A DNA stretch of 64,000 bases from Aggregatilineales bacterium (GCA_029976025.1 JARKNX010000059.1:1-64000); one strand, 5' to 3'; counted from the stretch's first letter, positions 1 to 9,850 are shown. Translations and numbers: made by a program. The notes: a model not told the origin generated them from the letters alone.

Positions 1-631
1 AAGAGACGGGGATCACCCGGTCAACCGCCGTGCTGTACAGCTCTACGATAACCTGCTGGCAGGCCGGGGTCATGGCGCCCACGACTTTGGGGGTGTTGCG
101 TGTCCCATACTTTTCGTTACCGGGATCGACGCGCTCCGGCGAGAAGGCGATGAAGACGTCCTGGCCCACGGTGAGGCCGCGCTGTTCGGTCAGGCGGGGG
201 ACAATGACTTCCTCAGTCGTGCCAGGGTAGGTTGTGCTCTCCAGGACGACGATCATATCCCGGTGCATGAGCGGCGCGAGCGAATCCGCCGCGGCGTAAA
301 TGTAGGACATATCGGGGTCTTTGGTCTTGCGCAGCGGGGTGGGGACGCAGATCAGGACGGCATCCATCCGGGCCAGCTCGTCGTACTGCGTGCTGGCCCG
401 CAGCCGGTCCGCCGTCACCAGTTGGGCGACCCGTTCGGTGGCTACATCGGGGATGTAGCTCTTGCCCGCGTTCAGCGCCTCCACTTTGTTAGCCAGCGGG
501 TCTACGCCCAGCACGCGGAAGCCGGCCTCCGCGAATTCCACCGCCAGCGGCAGGCCAACATAGCCCATCCCGATAACGCCCACCTGCGCTGTCCGGTTCT
601 TTATCTTCTGAAGAAGAGTCTCCTGACTCAT
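1..631 (-). CDS. Nucleotide-sugar dehydrogenase (UDP-GlcNAc/ManNAc 6-dehydrogenase-like), N-terminal part, truncated by window edge
   Basis: Reverse-strand translation from ATG at 631: MSQETLLQKIKNRTAQVGVIGMGYVGLPLAVEFAEAGFRVLGVD... (Rossmann GxGYVGLP) then ...VPTPLRKTKDPDMSYI...VVLESTTYPGTTEE...FSPERVDPGN. Absent from the ORF track because it runs off the edge. Confidence 0.93.
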   Translation of the reverse strand, partial: MSQETLLQKIKNRTAQVGVIGMGYVGLPLAVEFAEAGFRVLGVDPLANKVEALNAGKSYIPDVATERVAQLVTADRLRASTQYDELARMDAVLICVPTPLRKTKDPDMSYIYAAADSLAPLMHRDMIVVLESTTYPGTTEEVIVPRLTEQRGLTVGQDVFIAFSPERVDPGNEKYGTRNTPKVVGAMTPACQQVIVELYSTAVDRVIPVS

Positions 632-850
632 ATGTTGGACTTGCTCCTTTAAGGATCGGCTTTATGCCGCTCTTACTGCCTCTGATTGAAACACGGGGCA
701 TAGTGTACTGCCAGCCCGCCATTCTGACTACTGTCGTCCCCTGCCTTTCGCCCTCCGCTGCCCGCCTGGAGACAGTTGCATTTCGCCCCCGCTGCTGTAG
801 AATGACAGATGCCCGACCGTCTTCATTGACAAGTTCCGCGATGGTGCTCT

Positions 851-2098
851 ATGAGCGACCAGCTTCCTCCCTCCGGGGCCTCCGGATCAGGCCCGCAGCC
901 GTACCAGCCCCAGTGGCAGCCCGCCACGCGCCTGATGGTGACGGTGTTCATGATCATCGCCGGGATCGCCGCGGTGGCTTTGCTCCGCCCGGTGCTGGAG
1001 ATGCTGGTCTTCGCCTTCCTGATCACTTTTCTGATGTACCCTCCCGTGGCGATTCTGCGTCGCCGGCTGCGGCTGCCCTGGACGCTGAGCGTGGTGCTGC
1101 TGTTCCTGATACTGGGGGTGGTGGTCATGGGCTTCGTGCTGATGGCCATCCCGGCCCTCATGAGCGGCATCAACGGCCTGATCAAGCTGGGCGAGGATGC
1201 CTACGCGCAGCTCCGTGTGACCCTGAGTGAATATACGCCGGAGCAGGGGGAGATCATGCTGGCCGGCCTTCGCGTGGACCTCAACCCGCTGCTGCTGCCG
1301 CTGCAATCCTTTGTGCTGGGGGGGCTGCAGTTTGGCGCCGGGGTGGCCGCCCCGCCTGACGATCTCTCCGCGCTGGCGTCGAACACGATCAGCCTGCAAG
1401 ACCTGTTCCAGGGCATCATGGGCGTCCTCGGTCCGGTCACCGGGACGGTGACCTCGGCTATCTCCACCGTGGCCGGGTTCGTCGCCAGCCTGTTTCTGGC
1501 GATCTTCGTGGCCTTCCTGGTGCTGCTGGACTGGCCCCGGACCCAGCGGAAGCTGCTCAACAGCGTGTCGCCGCCCTACCGCCGGGAAATCCGCCTGCTG
1601 GTGGAGCGCCTGCAGATGGTGTGGAACGGTTTCTTCCGCGGGCAGGTGACGCTGGGCTTTCTGATCGGGTTTATGACCTGGCTGCAGCTCACCCTGATGG
1701 GCATCCCGGAGCAGGTGCTGCTGGCCGCCCTGACCGGTCTGATCTCCCTCATACCCACTATCGGCGGCTTCGTTTCGCTGATACCGCTGGCGCTGGTGCC
1801 CCTGCTTCAGGGATCGACGGTCTTTGTCGAGATGCCGTACGGCACTCTGGCCTTGCTGGTGGTCGTGATTAACCTGGTTATCGCCCAGATTATCTGGAAT
1901 CTGGTGGCGCCCAAGATTCTGGGGGATGCGGTGGACCTGCCGCTGCCCGTGATCATTGTCGGGGTGCTGCTGGGCGCGGCCGTCGGGGGGGCGCTGGGGG
2001 CATTTCTGGTTACACCCATCGTCGGCACGGCCCGCGTCATCGTCATCTACCTGATGGCCAAAGTGCGCATGCAGAATCCGTTCCCCGACGAGGTATAG
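851..2098 (+). CDS. AI-2E family transporter / PerM-like permease
   Basis: 415 aa, multiple TM helices, C-terminal ...LISLIPTIGGFVSLIPLALVPLLQG...VAPKILGDAVDLPLPVIIVGVLLGAAVGGALGAFLVTPI typical of the family. Confidence 0.9.
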   Translation: MSDQLPPSGASGSGPQPYQPQWQPATRLMVTVFMIIAGIAAVALLRPVLEMLVFAFLITFLMYPPVAILRRRLRLPWTLSVVLLFLILGVVVMGFVLMAIPALMSGINGLIKLGEDAYAQLRVTLSEYTPEQGEIMLAGLRVDLNPLLLPLQSFVLGGLQFGAGVAAPPDDLSALASNTISLQDLFQGIMGVLGPVTGTVTSAISTVAGFVASLFLAIFVAFLVLLDWPRTQRKLLNSVSPPYRREIRLLVERLQMVWNGFFRGQVTLGFLIGFMTWLQLTLMGIPEQVLLAALTGLISLIPTIGGFVSLIPLALVPLLQGSTVFVEMPYGTLALLVVVINLVIAQIIWNLVAPKILGDAVDLPLPVIIVGVLLGAAVGGALGAFLVTPIVGTARVIVIYLMAKVRMQNPFPDEV

Positions 2099-2212
2099 GG
2101 CGCCTGGATGCCCACACCCCGCGGGCCTCGCCCCCTTTCGCCTCCCCACCACCGCCAAAATCGCCTATACTCTGTACGTAGATGATCGCGGCGTGAGATA
2201 GAGGATGCGGGC

Positions 2213-5200
2213 ATGAGGCTGACTGAAGAAGCGGCGAAACGCGCCCTTCAGGACTTGCTGAGGGATTACGACCAGCTTCAGCCGGAAGATCGCAGGCAGA
2301 TGAGCGAGGCTAGCGTCGTCCGGCAGTTCATCGATCGGCTGCTGCGCGATGTCCTCGGCTGGCCTATCGAGGACCCGGCCCGCTACAAATACGAGCTGGT
2401 GACGCAGGTCGGGCGGCCTGATATCACTCTGATCCCGGAAGCGGGCGGTATGATCTTCATTGAGGCCAAGCGCTTCGGCGCCCTCAAGGAGCTGGTAGAA
2501 GCCCGCCGGACTGTCCGCGGCGTGATCACGCCGGGGCAGTTGTCGCTGCCCGGCATGGCTGTTGATCGCACCCCCGAGGAGCAGCAGGCCATCAACTACG
2601 CCTTCGCCAACGGCGGCGAATGGGCTATCCTGACTAATTTCGAAAAGCTGCGTCTGTTTAACGCCCGACGCGACTGGCTGGTGCTCTCTTTTGAGCGTCC
2701 GGCGGCATACCTGGACGAATTCGATCTGCTGTGGGAGCTTGCCTATCCCAATATCGCTAGCGGCAGACTGAGCGTCCTCTCCAATCAGCGTGTCACTGCC
2801 GAGGTGGACACCGACTATCTGAAGTTCATCAATGAGTGGCGGGAGAGGCTGGCGCAGGACCTGGTGACGCACCGCGCTCAAAACCCCTGGGCCTTCCATG
2901 CCAACGGGGGCATCAACCTGCCAGAGCTGCGGGCCGTGGTGCAGCGCATCATCGATCGGCTGGTGATTATCCGCTTCGCCGAAGATCATCTGGTCGTGCC
3001 GCCGGGGACGCTGCGCGGCCTGTACGAGTTGCGCCAGCAAAATCAGTACAGCGATCTTGATCAGATGCTCGATACGCTGTTCCGTCGCTTTGACCAGGCG
3101 CACAACTCTGCCCTGTTCGCCTACGGGCTGGCCGATGACGCCGTCTTCAGCGATGATATCCTGATCGCCCTGCTGCGCCGGCTGTACGAAGCCCGCTACC
3201 GCTCCATGTCGCCCGATATCATGGGCAACACCTACGAGCAGTATCTGGGTAAGGCGCTGGCGCTGACCGACGGCGGCGTGACCACCCGCGATAACCTGGA
3301 GACGCGCAAGAAGCAGGGCAGTTACTACACGCCGCAGGTCATCGTCCGCCATCTGGTGGATACCACGCTGGGCCGGGTGCTTTACGGCACGGTGAATGGA
3401 AAGCCGGACGGCGAGCCTGTCCCCGGCGAGGCGCGCAAGACCAGCCGCGATATCCGCGACCTGCGCGTCCTGGACAGCGCGTGCGGCAGCGGCTCCTTTC
3501 TGATTTACGCCTACGAAGTGCTGGCCGACTTCTACCAGAGCGAGATCGCCCGCCTGCAGGCGGATATGCTGCGCCGCGCCGATGCGCTGGCCGCGGCGGG
3601 AGTCAGCCCCTTCGATCGCGAGCTGGCGCTGGCCGATGAGCGGGTGGAGCTGGAGCGTATCCGCGATTATCCGCGCCTGATCCTGGAGACGCACCTCTAC
3701 GGTGTGGACCTGGACCCGCAGGCTGCCGAGATCGCCGTCGTCAACCTGATGATGCGCGGCATGGAGCGCCGTCAGCAGGAGAAGCGGCTGCCGCTCCTGC
3801 TCAACCAGAATATCAAGGTCGGCAACGGTCTGGTTGGGCTGCGGCCCGATGACCCGCGCCTGGCGGAGCACGCCGCCGGGATCGCCGCCGTCCGCCGCCT
3901 GCGCGAGCGGCTGGTGCAGACCCCTAACGGCCCGGAGCATGACGCTATCATCGCCGATCTGGAAGCGGCGGGTGCGGCGCTGCGGGGGGCGCTGGACGCG
4001 CACACAGCCCCGCACTTCACCGATCTGGAGCATATCAGCCCCTTCCACTGGGGAATCGAGTTCCCGGAAGTGTTCTTCGACGCCGACGGCGCGCCGCTGG
4101 ACAACCCCGGCTTCACCATCATCATTGGTAACCCGCCGTGGGAGATTCTCAAGCCCGACCTGCGCGAGTTCTACGCCCAGTTCGACCCCGACATCGAGAG
4201 CAAGCTCAACCGGGCGCAGGTGGAGCGGCGCATCGCGCAGCTTCAGTTAGAGGACCCGCGCCGTGTGGAGTTGTGGGAGACGCAGAAGCGCACGATTGAG
4301 GAAACCGCCGCTTATATCCGCCGGTCGCCGGACTACACCCGGCAGGGCAAGGGCGACACGGCGACGCACAAGCTGTTCCTGGAGCGGATGTACGGCCTGC
4401 TGGCGGACCGAGGGCGGCTGGGTTATGTAGTCCCGTCGGGCATTTACACCGACCTGGGCACGAAGGGCCTGCGCGAGATGCTGCTGAATGAGGGCAACAT
4501 CCAGTACATCTACAGCTTCAGCAACGAGCGCTTCTTCTTCCCCGGCGTGCATCACTCCTTTAAGTTCGTGCTGCTGGGCGCACAAAAAGGGCCGCAGACG
4601 GACGGCTTCTGGTGCGCGTTCCGCTTCAACCCGCGCGTGGCCGTTGCGCCGGACGACCTGCCGGCGTTCCTGGCCGACCCGGCCAACCTGATCTACATGC
4701 GGCGCGACTCGTTGGAGCGGTTCAGCCCGGACAGCCTGAGCATGATGGAGTTCCAGACCCGGCGGGATTACGAGGTGGCGGAGAAGGTGTACGATGGCTG
4801 GCCGCTGCTTGGACCCCAACCTCACCCTAAATCCCTCTCCGTTGACGGAGAGGGACTTGAAGACGCTTCACCAATGTCCGTTGACGGAGAGGGACTTACC
4901 GCTCGCGGAGAGGGGCTTCAAGGTGCTACCCCTCTCTCCGTCAACGGAGAGGGGCCGGGGGTGAGGTTCCCAACGGAACGGGTGATAGGGAGCGAGGTTG
5001 GGGAGCGCTGGCTCGCTACGCCCGCCATGTGGGACTTGCTCAAGCCGCTGGCGCGGCAGATGCGCGCCGCCCCGACTTTGGCGGAGCGCCTGCTGTGGGA
5101 GCACCTGCGCGACCGTCAGGTGGGCGGGCTGAAGTTTCGGCGACAGCACGGCATCGAGCGCTTCATTGTCGATTTCTACTGCGCCGAGATGCGACTGGTG

Positions 5201-6283
5201 ATTGAGGTGGACGGCCCGATTCATGAGTACACACAGGAAGAAGACGCCGTCCGCCAGCAATTTCTGGAGAGTCAGGGCCTCCGTGTGCTTCGCTTCACCA
5301 ACGATGAGGTGTTGAATGACCTGCCGTCTGTGCTGGCGCGGATTGAACCTCACCCTAAATCCCTCTCCGTTGACGGAGAGGGACTTGAAGGCGCTTCGCC
5401 AATGTCTGTTGACGGAGAGGACCTTACCGTTCGCGGACAAGACTCCCCCTCTCCGTCAACGGAGAGGGGGCAGGGGGTGAGGTTCCCAGGCGTACCGCTG
5501 CCTTGGTCTATCAGGCTCAATCGCGAGTTTGACATGGCAAACGACCGCGCATTACTCAATACCGCAGGGCAAGGCGTGCCATTGTGTGAAGGCAAGATGA
5601 TCCATCAATATGATGCATTCTTTGAACTCCCTCAATACTGGATTGCCCCTGACAGGCTAGCTAATCTATCTGAAACAGTGCGAAAAGAGATTTCAACGTA
5701 TCGTGTAGTGCATCGCCGGATCGCTCGCTCAACAGATGAACGAACACTGATCGCTGCAATCGTTCCAATCAACACTGCCTGTGACACAAATGCAACAATG
5801 GTCTTGATTGAAGGCAGCGCTAACGAGAGCGTGAAATTCTACGTCTGTGCGTTGTTTAATACCTTTATGCTGGACTATGTCATCCGGTACAAAGTAAGCA
5901 CAACGCTGAACATGTTCTACCTCTACCAGCTCCCCCTCCCGCGCCTCACCGCCGGCAACCCGTACTTCGACGCCCTCGTGCCGCGCGCCGCCCGGCTGAC
6001 CTGCACCCGCCCGGAATTCGCCGATCTCTGGCAGGAGGTCATGGGCGCGCCGTGGGACGAGTCGTGTGGGGCGACCGACCCCGCCGAACGGGGGCGGCTC
6101 CGCGACGAGATCGACGCCCTCGTCGCCCACCTGTACGGCCTCTCCCGCGCCGACTTCAACCACATCCTGGGGACATTCCCGCTGGTCTTCCCGGAGACTG
6201 ACGCGGGCCGGGCAAAGCGCGAGTCCCTGCTGGCGGAGTACGACCGGATGGCCACGGTCACCGCGACCTGGCCCCGCCGGTGA
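2213..6283 (+). CDS. Type IIG-like restriction enzyme/N6-adenine DNA methyltransferase, interrupted in frame by a repeat-flanked DUF559 domain
   Basis: N-terminal PD-(D/E)xK-like GRPDITLIPEAGGMIFIEAKR; MTase motif I LDSACGSGSFLIYAYE; motif IV IIGNPPWE; C-terminal target-recognition-like region. Residues from about WPLLGPQ to GVPLPWSIRLNREF are separated by foreign repeat + DUF559 sequence. Confidence 0.9.
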   Translation: MRLTEEAAKRALQDLLRDYDQLQPEDRRQMSEASVVRQFIDRLLRDVLGWPIEDPARYKYELVTQVGRPDITLIPEAGGMIFIEAKRFGALKELVEARRTVRGVITPGQLSLPGMAVDRTPEEQQAINYAFANGGEWAILTNFEKLRLFNARRDWLVLSFERPAAYLDEFDLLWELAYPNIASGRLSVLSNQRVTAEVDTDYLKFINEWRERLAQDLVTHRAQNPWAFHANGGINLPELRAVVQRIIDRLVIIRFAEDHLVVPPGTLRGLYELRQQNQYSDLDQMLDTLFRRFDQAHNSALFAYGLADDAVFSDDILIALLRRLYEARYRSMSPDIMGNTYEQYLGKALALTDGGVTTRDNLETRKKQGSYYTPQVIVRHLVDTTLGRVLYGTVNGKPDGEPVPGEARKTSRDIRDLRVLDSACGSGSFLIYAYEVLADFYQSEIARLQADMLRRADALAAAGVSPFDRELALADERVELERIRDYPRLILETHLYGVDLDPQAAEIAVVNLMMRGMERRQQEKRLPLLLNQNIKVGNGLVGLRPDDPRLAEHAAGIAAVRRLRERLVQTPNGPEHDAIIADLEAAGAALRGALDAHTAPHFTDLEHISPFHWGIEFPEVFFDADGAPLDNPGFTIIIGNPPWEILKPDLREFYAQFDPDIESKLNRAQVERRIAQLQLEDPRRVELWETQKRTIEETAAYIRRSPDYTRQGKGDTATHKLFLERMYGLLADRGRLGYVVPSGIYTDLGTKGLREMLLNEGNIQYIYSFSNERFFFPGVHHSFKFVLLGAQKGPQTDGFWCAFRFNPRVAVAPDDLPAFLADPANLIYMRRDSLERFSPDSLSMMEFQTRRDYEVAEKVYDGWPLLGPQPHPKSLSVDGEGLEDASPMSVDGEGLTARGEGLQGATPLSVNGEGPGVRFPTERVIGSEVGERWLATPAMWDLLKPLARQMRAAPTLAERLLWEHLRDRQVGGLKFRRQHGIERFIVDFYCAEMRLVIEVDGPIHEYTQEEDAVRQQFLESQGLRVLRFTNDEVLNDLPSVLARIEPHPKSLSVDGEGLEGASPMSVDGEDLTVRGQDSPSPSTERGQGVRFPGVPLPWSIRLNREFDMANDRALLNTAGQGVPLCEGKMIHQYDAFFELPQYWIAPDRLANLSETVRKEISTYRVVHRRIARSTDERTLIAAIVPINTACDTNATMVLIEGSANESVKFYVCALFNTFMLDYVIRYKVSTTLNMFYLYQLPLPRLTAGNPYFDALVPRAARLTCTRPEFADLWQEVMGAPWDESCGATDPAERGRLRDEIDALVAHLYGLSRADFNHILGTFPLVFPETDAGRAKRESLLAEYDRMATVTATWPRR
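4818..4968. repeat. Palindrome-rich repeat with AACCTCACCC/GGGTGAGGTT terminal inverted repeats (left copy)
   Basis: Contains CCCTCTCCG-TTGA-CGGAGAGGG hairpin; terminal inverted repeats read directly. Confidence 0.85.
5346..5484. repeat. Palindrome-rich repeat (right copy)
   Basis: Same ends and internal hairpins as 4818-4968, with a few differences. Confidence 0.85.
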
Positions 6284-6362
6284 AGCCCTTCACCGCGCCA
6301 GTGCCGGGAACGCGGTGGGACAAGAGAGCGTGCAGGGCGCCTGGATGCCCCTAAAGTCTCAC

Positions 6363-6391
6363 TTGCACCCCTTACCAAGCTATGCTATAGT
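6363..6391 (+). promoter_or_regulatory. Sigma70-type promoter upstream of rho
   Basis: TTGCAC - 17 nt - TATAGT with extended TGC before -10. Confidence 0.6.
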
Positions 6392-6613
6392 GACTTTAAC
6401 ACGGTCCCCCCTGTGTATTGCCGGTTTACTCCCATTGTGGACCTTCGCCTGGTGTTGATCATTCTCAGTCCTGCTTACGCTACCCAGAGGGTGCCATAGT
6501 CGCCTAATCCCGCCTGTTCGGGTTCGATTCCCCCAATACAAGTGGATCCGCCAGACCTTTCTGCGCCTTCTGCCGCCCTGGCCAGCCGCGCTTACCTTAT
6601 TTGGAGCTTATAG

Positions 6614-7894
6614 ATGGATATCGCAGACCTTCAGAACAAGACGCTGTCCGATCTACGTCGCAAAGCCCAGGAAGCCGATATCACCAACTACAGCCGTCTC
6701 AAGAAGTGGGACCTCATCCTGCGCCTGCTGCGGGATAACGCCGAGAAAAAGGGCTATGAGCTGCGCGGCGGTGTCCTGGAAATTATTGACGACGGCATCG
6801 GCTTTCTGCGTTCCAACGACTATTTGCCCGGCCCCGAAGATATTTACGTTTCCCAGACCCAGATCAAGCGCTTTGGGCTGCGCACCGGCGATTTTGTCAT
6901 CGGTCAGGTCCGCCCGCCCAAGGACTCGGAGAAGTACTTCGGCCTGTTGCGGGTGGAGGCGATCAACGGCAAGTCGCCCGACCTGGCCAAAACCCGCCCC
7001 AACTTCGAAAACCTGACCGCCATCTTCCCCGAGGAGCGCTATAACCTGGAGACATCCCCGCGCATCCTGAGCACGCGCCTGCTCAACCTGATCGCGCCTA
7101 TTGGCAAGGGGCAGCGCGGCCTGATCGTCAGCCCGCCCAAAGCCGGCAAGACGACGGTGCTCAAGGATGTGGCGAACGCCATCAGCCAGAACTACCCGCA
7201 GGTGCACCTGATGGTCGTCCTGATTGGCGAGCGCCCGGAAGAAGTGACCGATATGGATCGTTCAGTAGAGGCGGAAGTGATCAGCTCCACCTTCGACGAG
7301 CCGGTGACTCATCACGTGCGCGTGGCCGAGATGGCTCTGGAGCGGGCCAAGCGGCTGGTGGAGGGCGGCTCTGACGTGGTGATCATGCTGGACAGCATCA
7401 CCCGGCTGGCCCGCGCCTACAACCTGGTCGTGCCGCCCAGCGGGCGCACCCTGACCGGCGGCATTGATCCCTCGGCCCTGTACCCGCCCAAGCGCTTCTT
7501 CGGCGCGGCCCGTAACGTGGAGGAAGGGGGCAGCCTGACTATCGTCGCCACCTGCCTGGTCGATACCGGCAGCCGCATGGACGACGTGATCTACGAGGAA
7601 GACACGGGCACCGGCAACAAGGAACTGCACCTCAATCGCACGAGGCAGGAGCGGCGTATCTGCCCGGCCTTCGATATTGAGCGCAGCAGCACCCGCCGCG
7701 AGGAACTCCTGCTCGGTCCGGATGTCTTGCAGCGCGTCTGGCTGATGCGGCGCATGCTCTCCCACCTGATGAACGAGGAAGGCAACGGCGGCGACAACGC
7801 GCTGGTTAACGCCACTGAGCGCCTGCTGGGCCAGCTCCGCCAGACGGACACCAACGAGGACTTCCTGACCGCGCTGGGCAAGCCCGGCAAGTGA
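6614..7894 (+). CDS. rho: Transcription termination factor Rho
   Basis: 426 aa; ...[32 protein letters not shown]..., [40 protein letters not shown]. Confidence 0.98.
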   Translation: MDIADLQNKTLSDLRRKAQEADITNYSRLKKWDLILRLLRDNAEKKGYELRGGVLEIIDDGIGFLRSNDYLPGPEDIYVSQTQIKRFGLRTGDFVIGQVRPPKDSEKYFGLLRVEAINGKSPDLAKTRPNFENLTAIFPEERYNLETSPRILSTRLLNLIAPIGKGQRGLIVSPPKAGKTTVLKDVANAISQNYPQVHLMVVLIGERPEEVTDMDRSVEAEVISSTFDEPVTHHVRVAEMALERAKRLVEGGSDVVIMLDSITRLARAYNLVVPPSGRTLTGGIDPSALYPPKRFFGAARNVEEGGSLTIVATCLVDTGSRMDDVIYEEDTGTGNKELHLNRTRQERRICPAFDIERSSTRREELLLGPDVLQRVWLMRRMLSHLMNEEGNGGDNALVNATERLLGQLRQTDTNEDFLTALGKPGK

Positions 7895-7926
7895 TCTCCG
7901 CCCCCACGATATGACGCTTCTTCAAG

Positions 7927-7951
7927 CGGGCCGGCGATCGTCGCCGGCCCG
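7927..7951 (+). terminator. Strong GC hairpin 3' of rho (no U tract)
   Basis: CGGGCCGGCGA-TCG-TCGCCGGCCCG perfect 11 bp stem 33 nt after the stop codon. Confidence 0.45.
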
Positions 7952-8026
7952 TTACGTGTGGGGAACTGCCGCCGGCGGGTATAATTCACGTGGTAACCTG
8001 ATCAGGCATCGCCCGCGAGATCCCCT

Positions 8027-9850
8027 ATGGCCGAGACAGCCCCGACCCCTCCTGCCTCCTGCCTGATGCTTCGGCGCGCCCTGCCGGCGGCGCTCCTGCT
8101 CCTCCTGATCGCGGCGGCGCGCATAATGCTGCTGGGTGGGCTGGAGATCGGCGTGGATGAAGCGTGGTCGATCTGGCAGGGGATGGGTTCCCCGGCGGAT
8201 ATCCTGCGCTGGACGCCGTATGACTGGCCGCCGCTGTACTACCTGAGCCTGGCTGGCTGGCGGGCTGCCATCGGGATGCACCCGATCCTGCTGCGGAGCC
8301 TGTCCGTCCTGATCTTCCTGCCGGGGGCGGCGGCGACGTATCGCATCGCACGCCGCTGGGGCGGCGAACGGGCCGGCCTGCTGGCGATGCTGGCTTACGG
8401 CGGGCCAGGGTACAGCCTGTTCCTGACGACGGAGCTGCGCGGCTATGCCCCGGCCATGGGTCTGCTGCCGGTGGCGTTCTGGCTGACACTCCGCTACTTT
8501 GACCGGCCATCCTTTCGGCGCGGTGTCCTGCTGGGCTTCGTCCTGGCAGCTATGTTCTACGTCACGTTCACCAGCGCCGTCGCTTTCGTGGTGCTCGGCC
8601 TGTTCACGGCAATCGTCTGCGGGCGGCGCATCTGGCGCTGGTGGCTGCCGGTCGTTGCCCTGCTTGCGCTGGCCGCGCCGCTAATCCTGGCCAAGCTGGC
8701 GCTGGTTGCCTCCCGCACGACGGCTACCCGCGAGCTTATCCTGGCTCCGTTTGCCGAGGCGCTGGGGCTGCTTTTCCGTTCCGTCGCCGGCCTGCACGCC
8801 GCTGGCTGGGCGGTACTGCTCCTCGTCGCCAGCGGCCTGCTGCTCCTGCGGTGGCGGACGATGCCCGCCCGGCTGCGCCGCCCGGCGCTGGGCCTGCTGC
8901 TGTGGTGGCTGGGCGGGGCGGCGACGATGTATGCCCTCAATAATCTGCTGGGATTCTTCGGCCCGCGCTATTCGTGGTGGCTGATGTTGGGGCTGGCCCT
9001 CTGGCTGGGCTGGGGCCTGGCTTATCTGCCGCGGGCCGGAGGCGCGCTGGCCGGCGCGGCCATGGCCGTCTTCATGCTGGCGCCGGGCGACCTGTACGCG
9101 GCTTACCAGATTCCGGGGGAGCCGCTGGCGGCCAATCTGGCCTGGCTGGCCGGACACAGCCAGCCGGGCGATGTCGTGGTGCTCGATCCGCACAATGACT
9201 GCGCTTCTCCGGAGGAGTGGGCGTACCTCAGCCAGGTGTTCCTGCCGCAGGGGCCGGCTTTTGTCGCCGCGCCGGGGGAGCACCGCCGCGTGTGGTATGT
9301 GACCTACGATCAGAGCGAAGACGCCGCGCTGCGCGACGCCGTGCGGGAAGGGCGCGTGCCGGGCGTCTATGTCGGCCCGCCGCGCTGCCTGATCCGACTG
9401 TACGAAGGCCCGCCCGACCCGCAGGGCATCCTCTTCGCCAACGGGATGCGCTTCCACGGCATGGACATACTGGAGGACAGCCGGGGGCCGTTCATCGTCC
9501 GCCACGAGGGCGAGCCGGTCCGCGTCCGGCTGTGGTGGTCCGCTGGCCGCCCGGTGGACGGCGATTACAGCATCGGCCTGCACCTGCTGGACGAGGACGG
9601 CGCGCTGCTCAGCCAGCACGACAGCGGGCCGCTGGCGCTCGACGCGCCGGGCGAGACGAGCACCTGGCTCCCCGGCCGCTTCTACGTCGAGGAGCGCGAA
9701 GTCGCCGTGCCGTACCCGCTGAACCGGATGAGCCGGCTGCTGCTGGAGCTGGTGGTGTACCGCTGGCAGGACGGGACGCGGATCGCGGCGCCCGGCGCCG
9801 GCGAGGACGGCGCGCTCCCCCTGGGCGAGGTATTCGTGGCGGCGTGGTGA
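8027..9850 (+). CDS. Multi-TM glycosyltransferase family 39-like (ArnT/PMT-like) membrane protein
   Basis: N-terminal ...LLGGLEIGVDEAWSIWQGMGSPADILRWTPYDWPPLYYLSLAGW (DE motif, PPLYY) plus many TM helices. Confidence 0.8.
   Translation: MAETAPTPPASCLMLRRALPAALLLLLIAAARIMLLGGLEIGVDEAWSIWQGMGSPADILRWTPYDWPPLYYLSLAGWRAAIGMHPILLRSLSVLIFLPGAAATYRIARRWGGERAGLLAMLAYGGPGYSLFLTTELRGYAPAMGLLPVAFWLTLRYFDRPSFRRGVLLGFVLAAMFYVTFTSAVAFVVLGLFTAIVCGRRIWRWWLPVVALLALAAPLILAKLALVASRTTATRELILAPFAEALGLLFRSVAGLHAAGWAVLLLVASGLLLLRWRTMPARLRRPALGLLLWWLGGAATMYALNNLLGFFGPRYSWWLMLGLALWLGWGLAYLPRAGGALAGAAMAVFMLAPGDLYAAYQIPGEPLAANLAWLAGHSQPGDVVVLDPHNDCASPEEWAYLSQVFLPQGPAFVAAPGEHRRVWYVTYDQSEDAALRDAVREGRVPGVYVGPPRCLIRLYEGPPDPQGILFANGMRFHGMDILEDSRGPFIVRHEGEPVRVRLWWSAGRPVDGDYSIGLHLLDEDGALLSQHDSGPLALDAPGETSTWLPGRFYVEEREVAVPYPLNRMSRLLLELVVYRWQDGTRIAAPGAGEDGALPLGEVFVAAW

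Larger units (their letters stand above)
4818..5484 (+). mobile_element. Putative mobile cassette: palindromic repeat - DUF559/Vsr-like endonuclease domain - palindromic repeat
   Basis: Left copy starts AACCTCACCCTAAATCCCTCTCCGTTGACGGAGAGGG (4818) and ends GGGTGAGGTT (4968). Right copy starts AACCTCACCCTAAATCCCTCTCCG (5346) and ends GGGTGAGGTT (5484). Between them: MWDLLKPLARQMRAAPTLAERLLWEHLRDRQVGGLKFRRQHGIERFIVDFYCAEMRLVIEVDGPIHEYTQEEDAVRQQFLESQGLRVLRFTNDEVLNDL (DUF559-like). Confidence 0.8.

Noticed and set aside
887-2158. 423-aa antisense ORF opposite the AI-2E transporter
   Set aside because: His/Gln/Arg-rich low-complexity shadow ORF typical of high-GC antisense frames; sense frame has a clear family.
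2165-4048. 627-aa antisense ORF opposite the restriction-methylase
   Set aside because: GC-driven shadow ORF; sense strand has intact PD-ExK and MTase motifs.
4868-5440. 190-aa antisense ORF across the DUF559 cassette
   Set aside because: Palindromic repeats read similarly in reverse; the DUF559 domain is on the plus strand.
4818-5484. Interpreting the in-frame insertion as an intein
   Set aside because: No N-terminal Cys/Ser block or C-terminal His-Asn splice motif at the borders; instead palindromic repeats with terminal inverted repeats.
6505-6540. tRNA-like GGGTTCGATTCCC motif considered as a tRNA
   Set aside because: No matching acceptor stem, D-arm or anticodon arm in the preceding ~70 nt; kept only as a curiosity in the rho leader.
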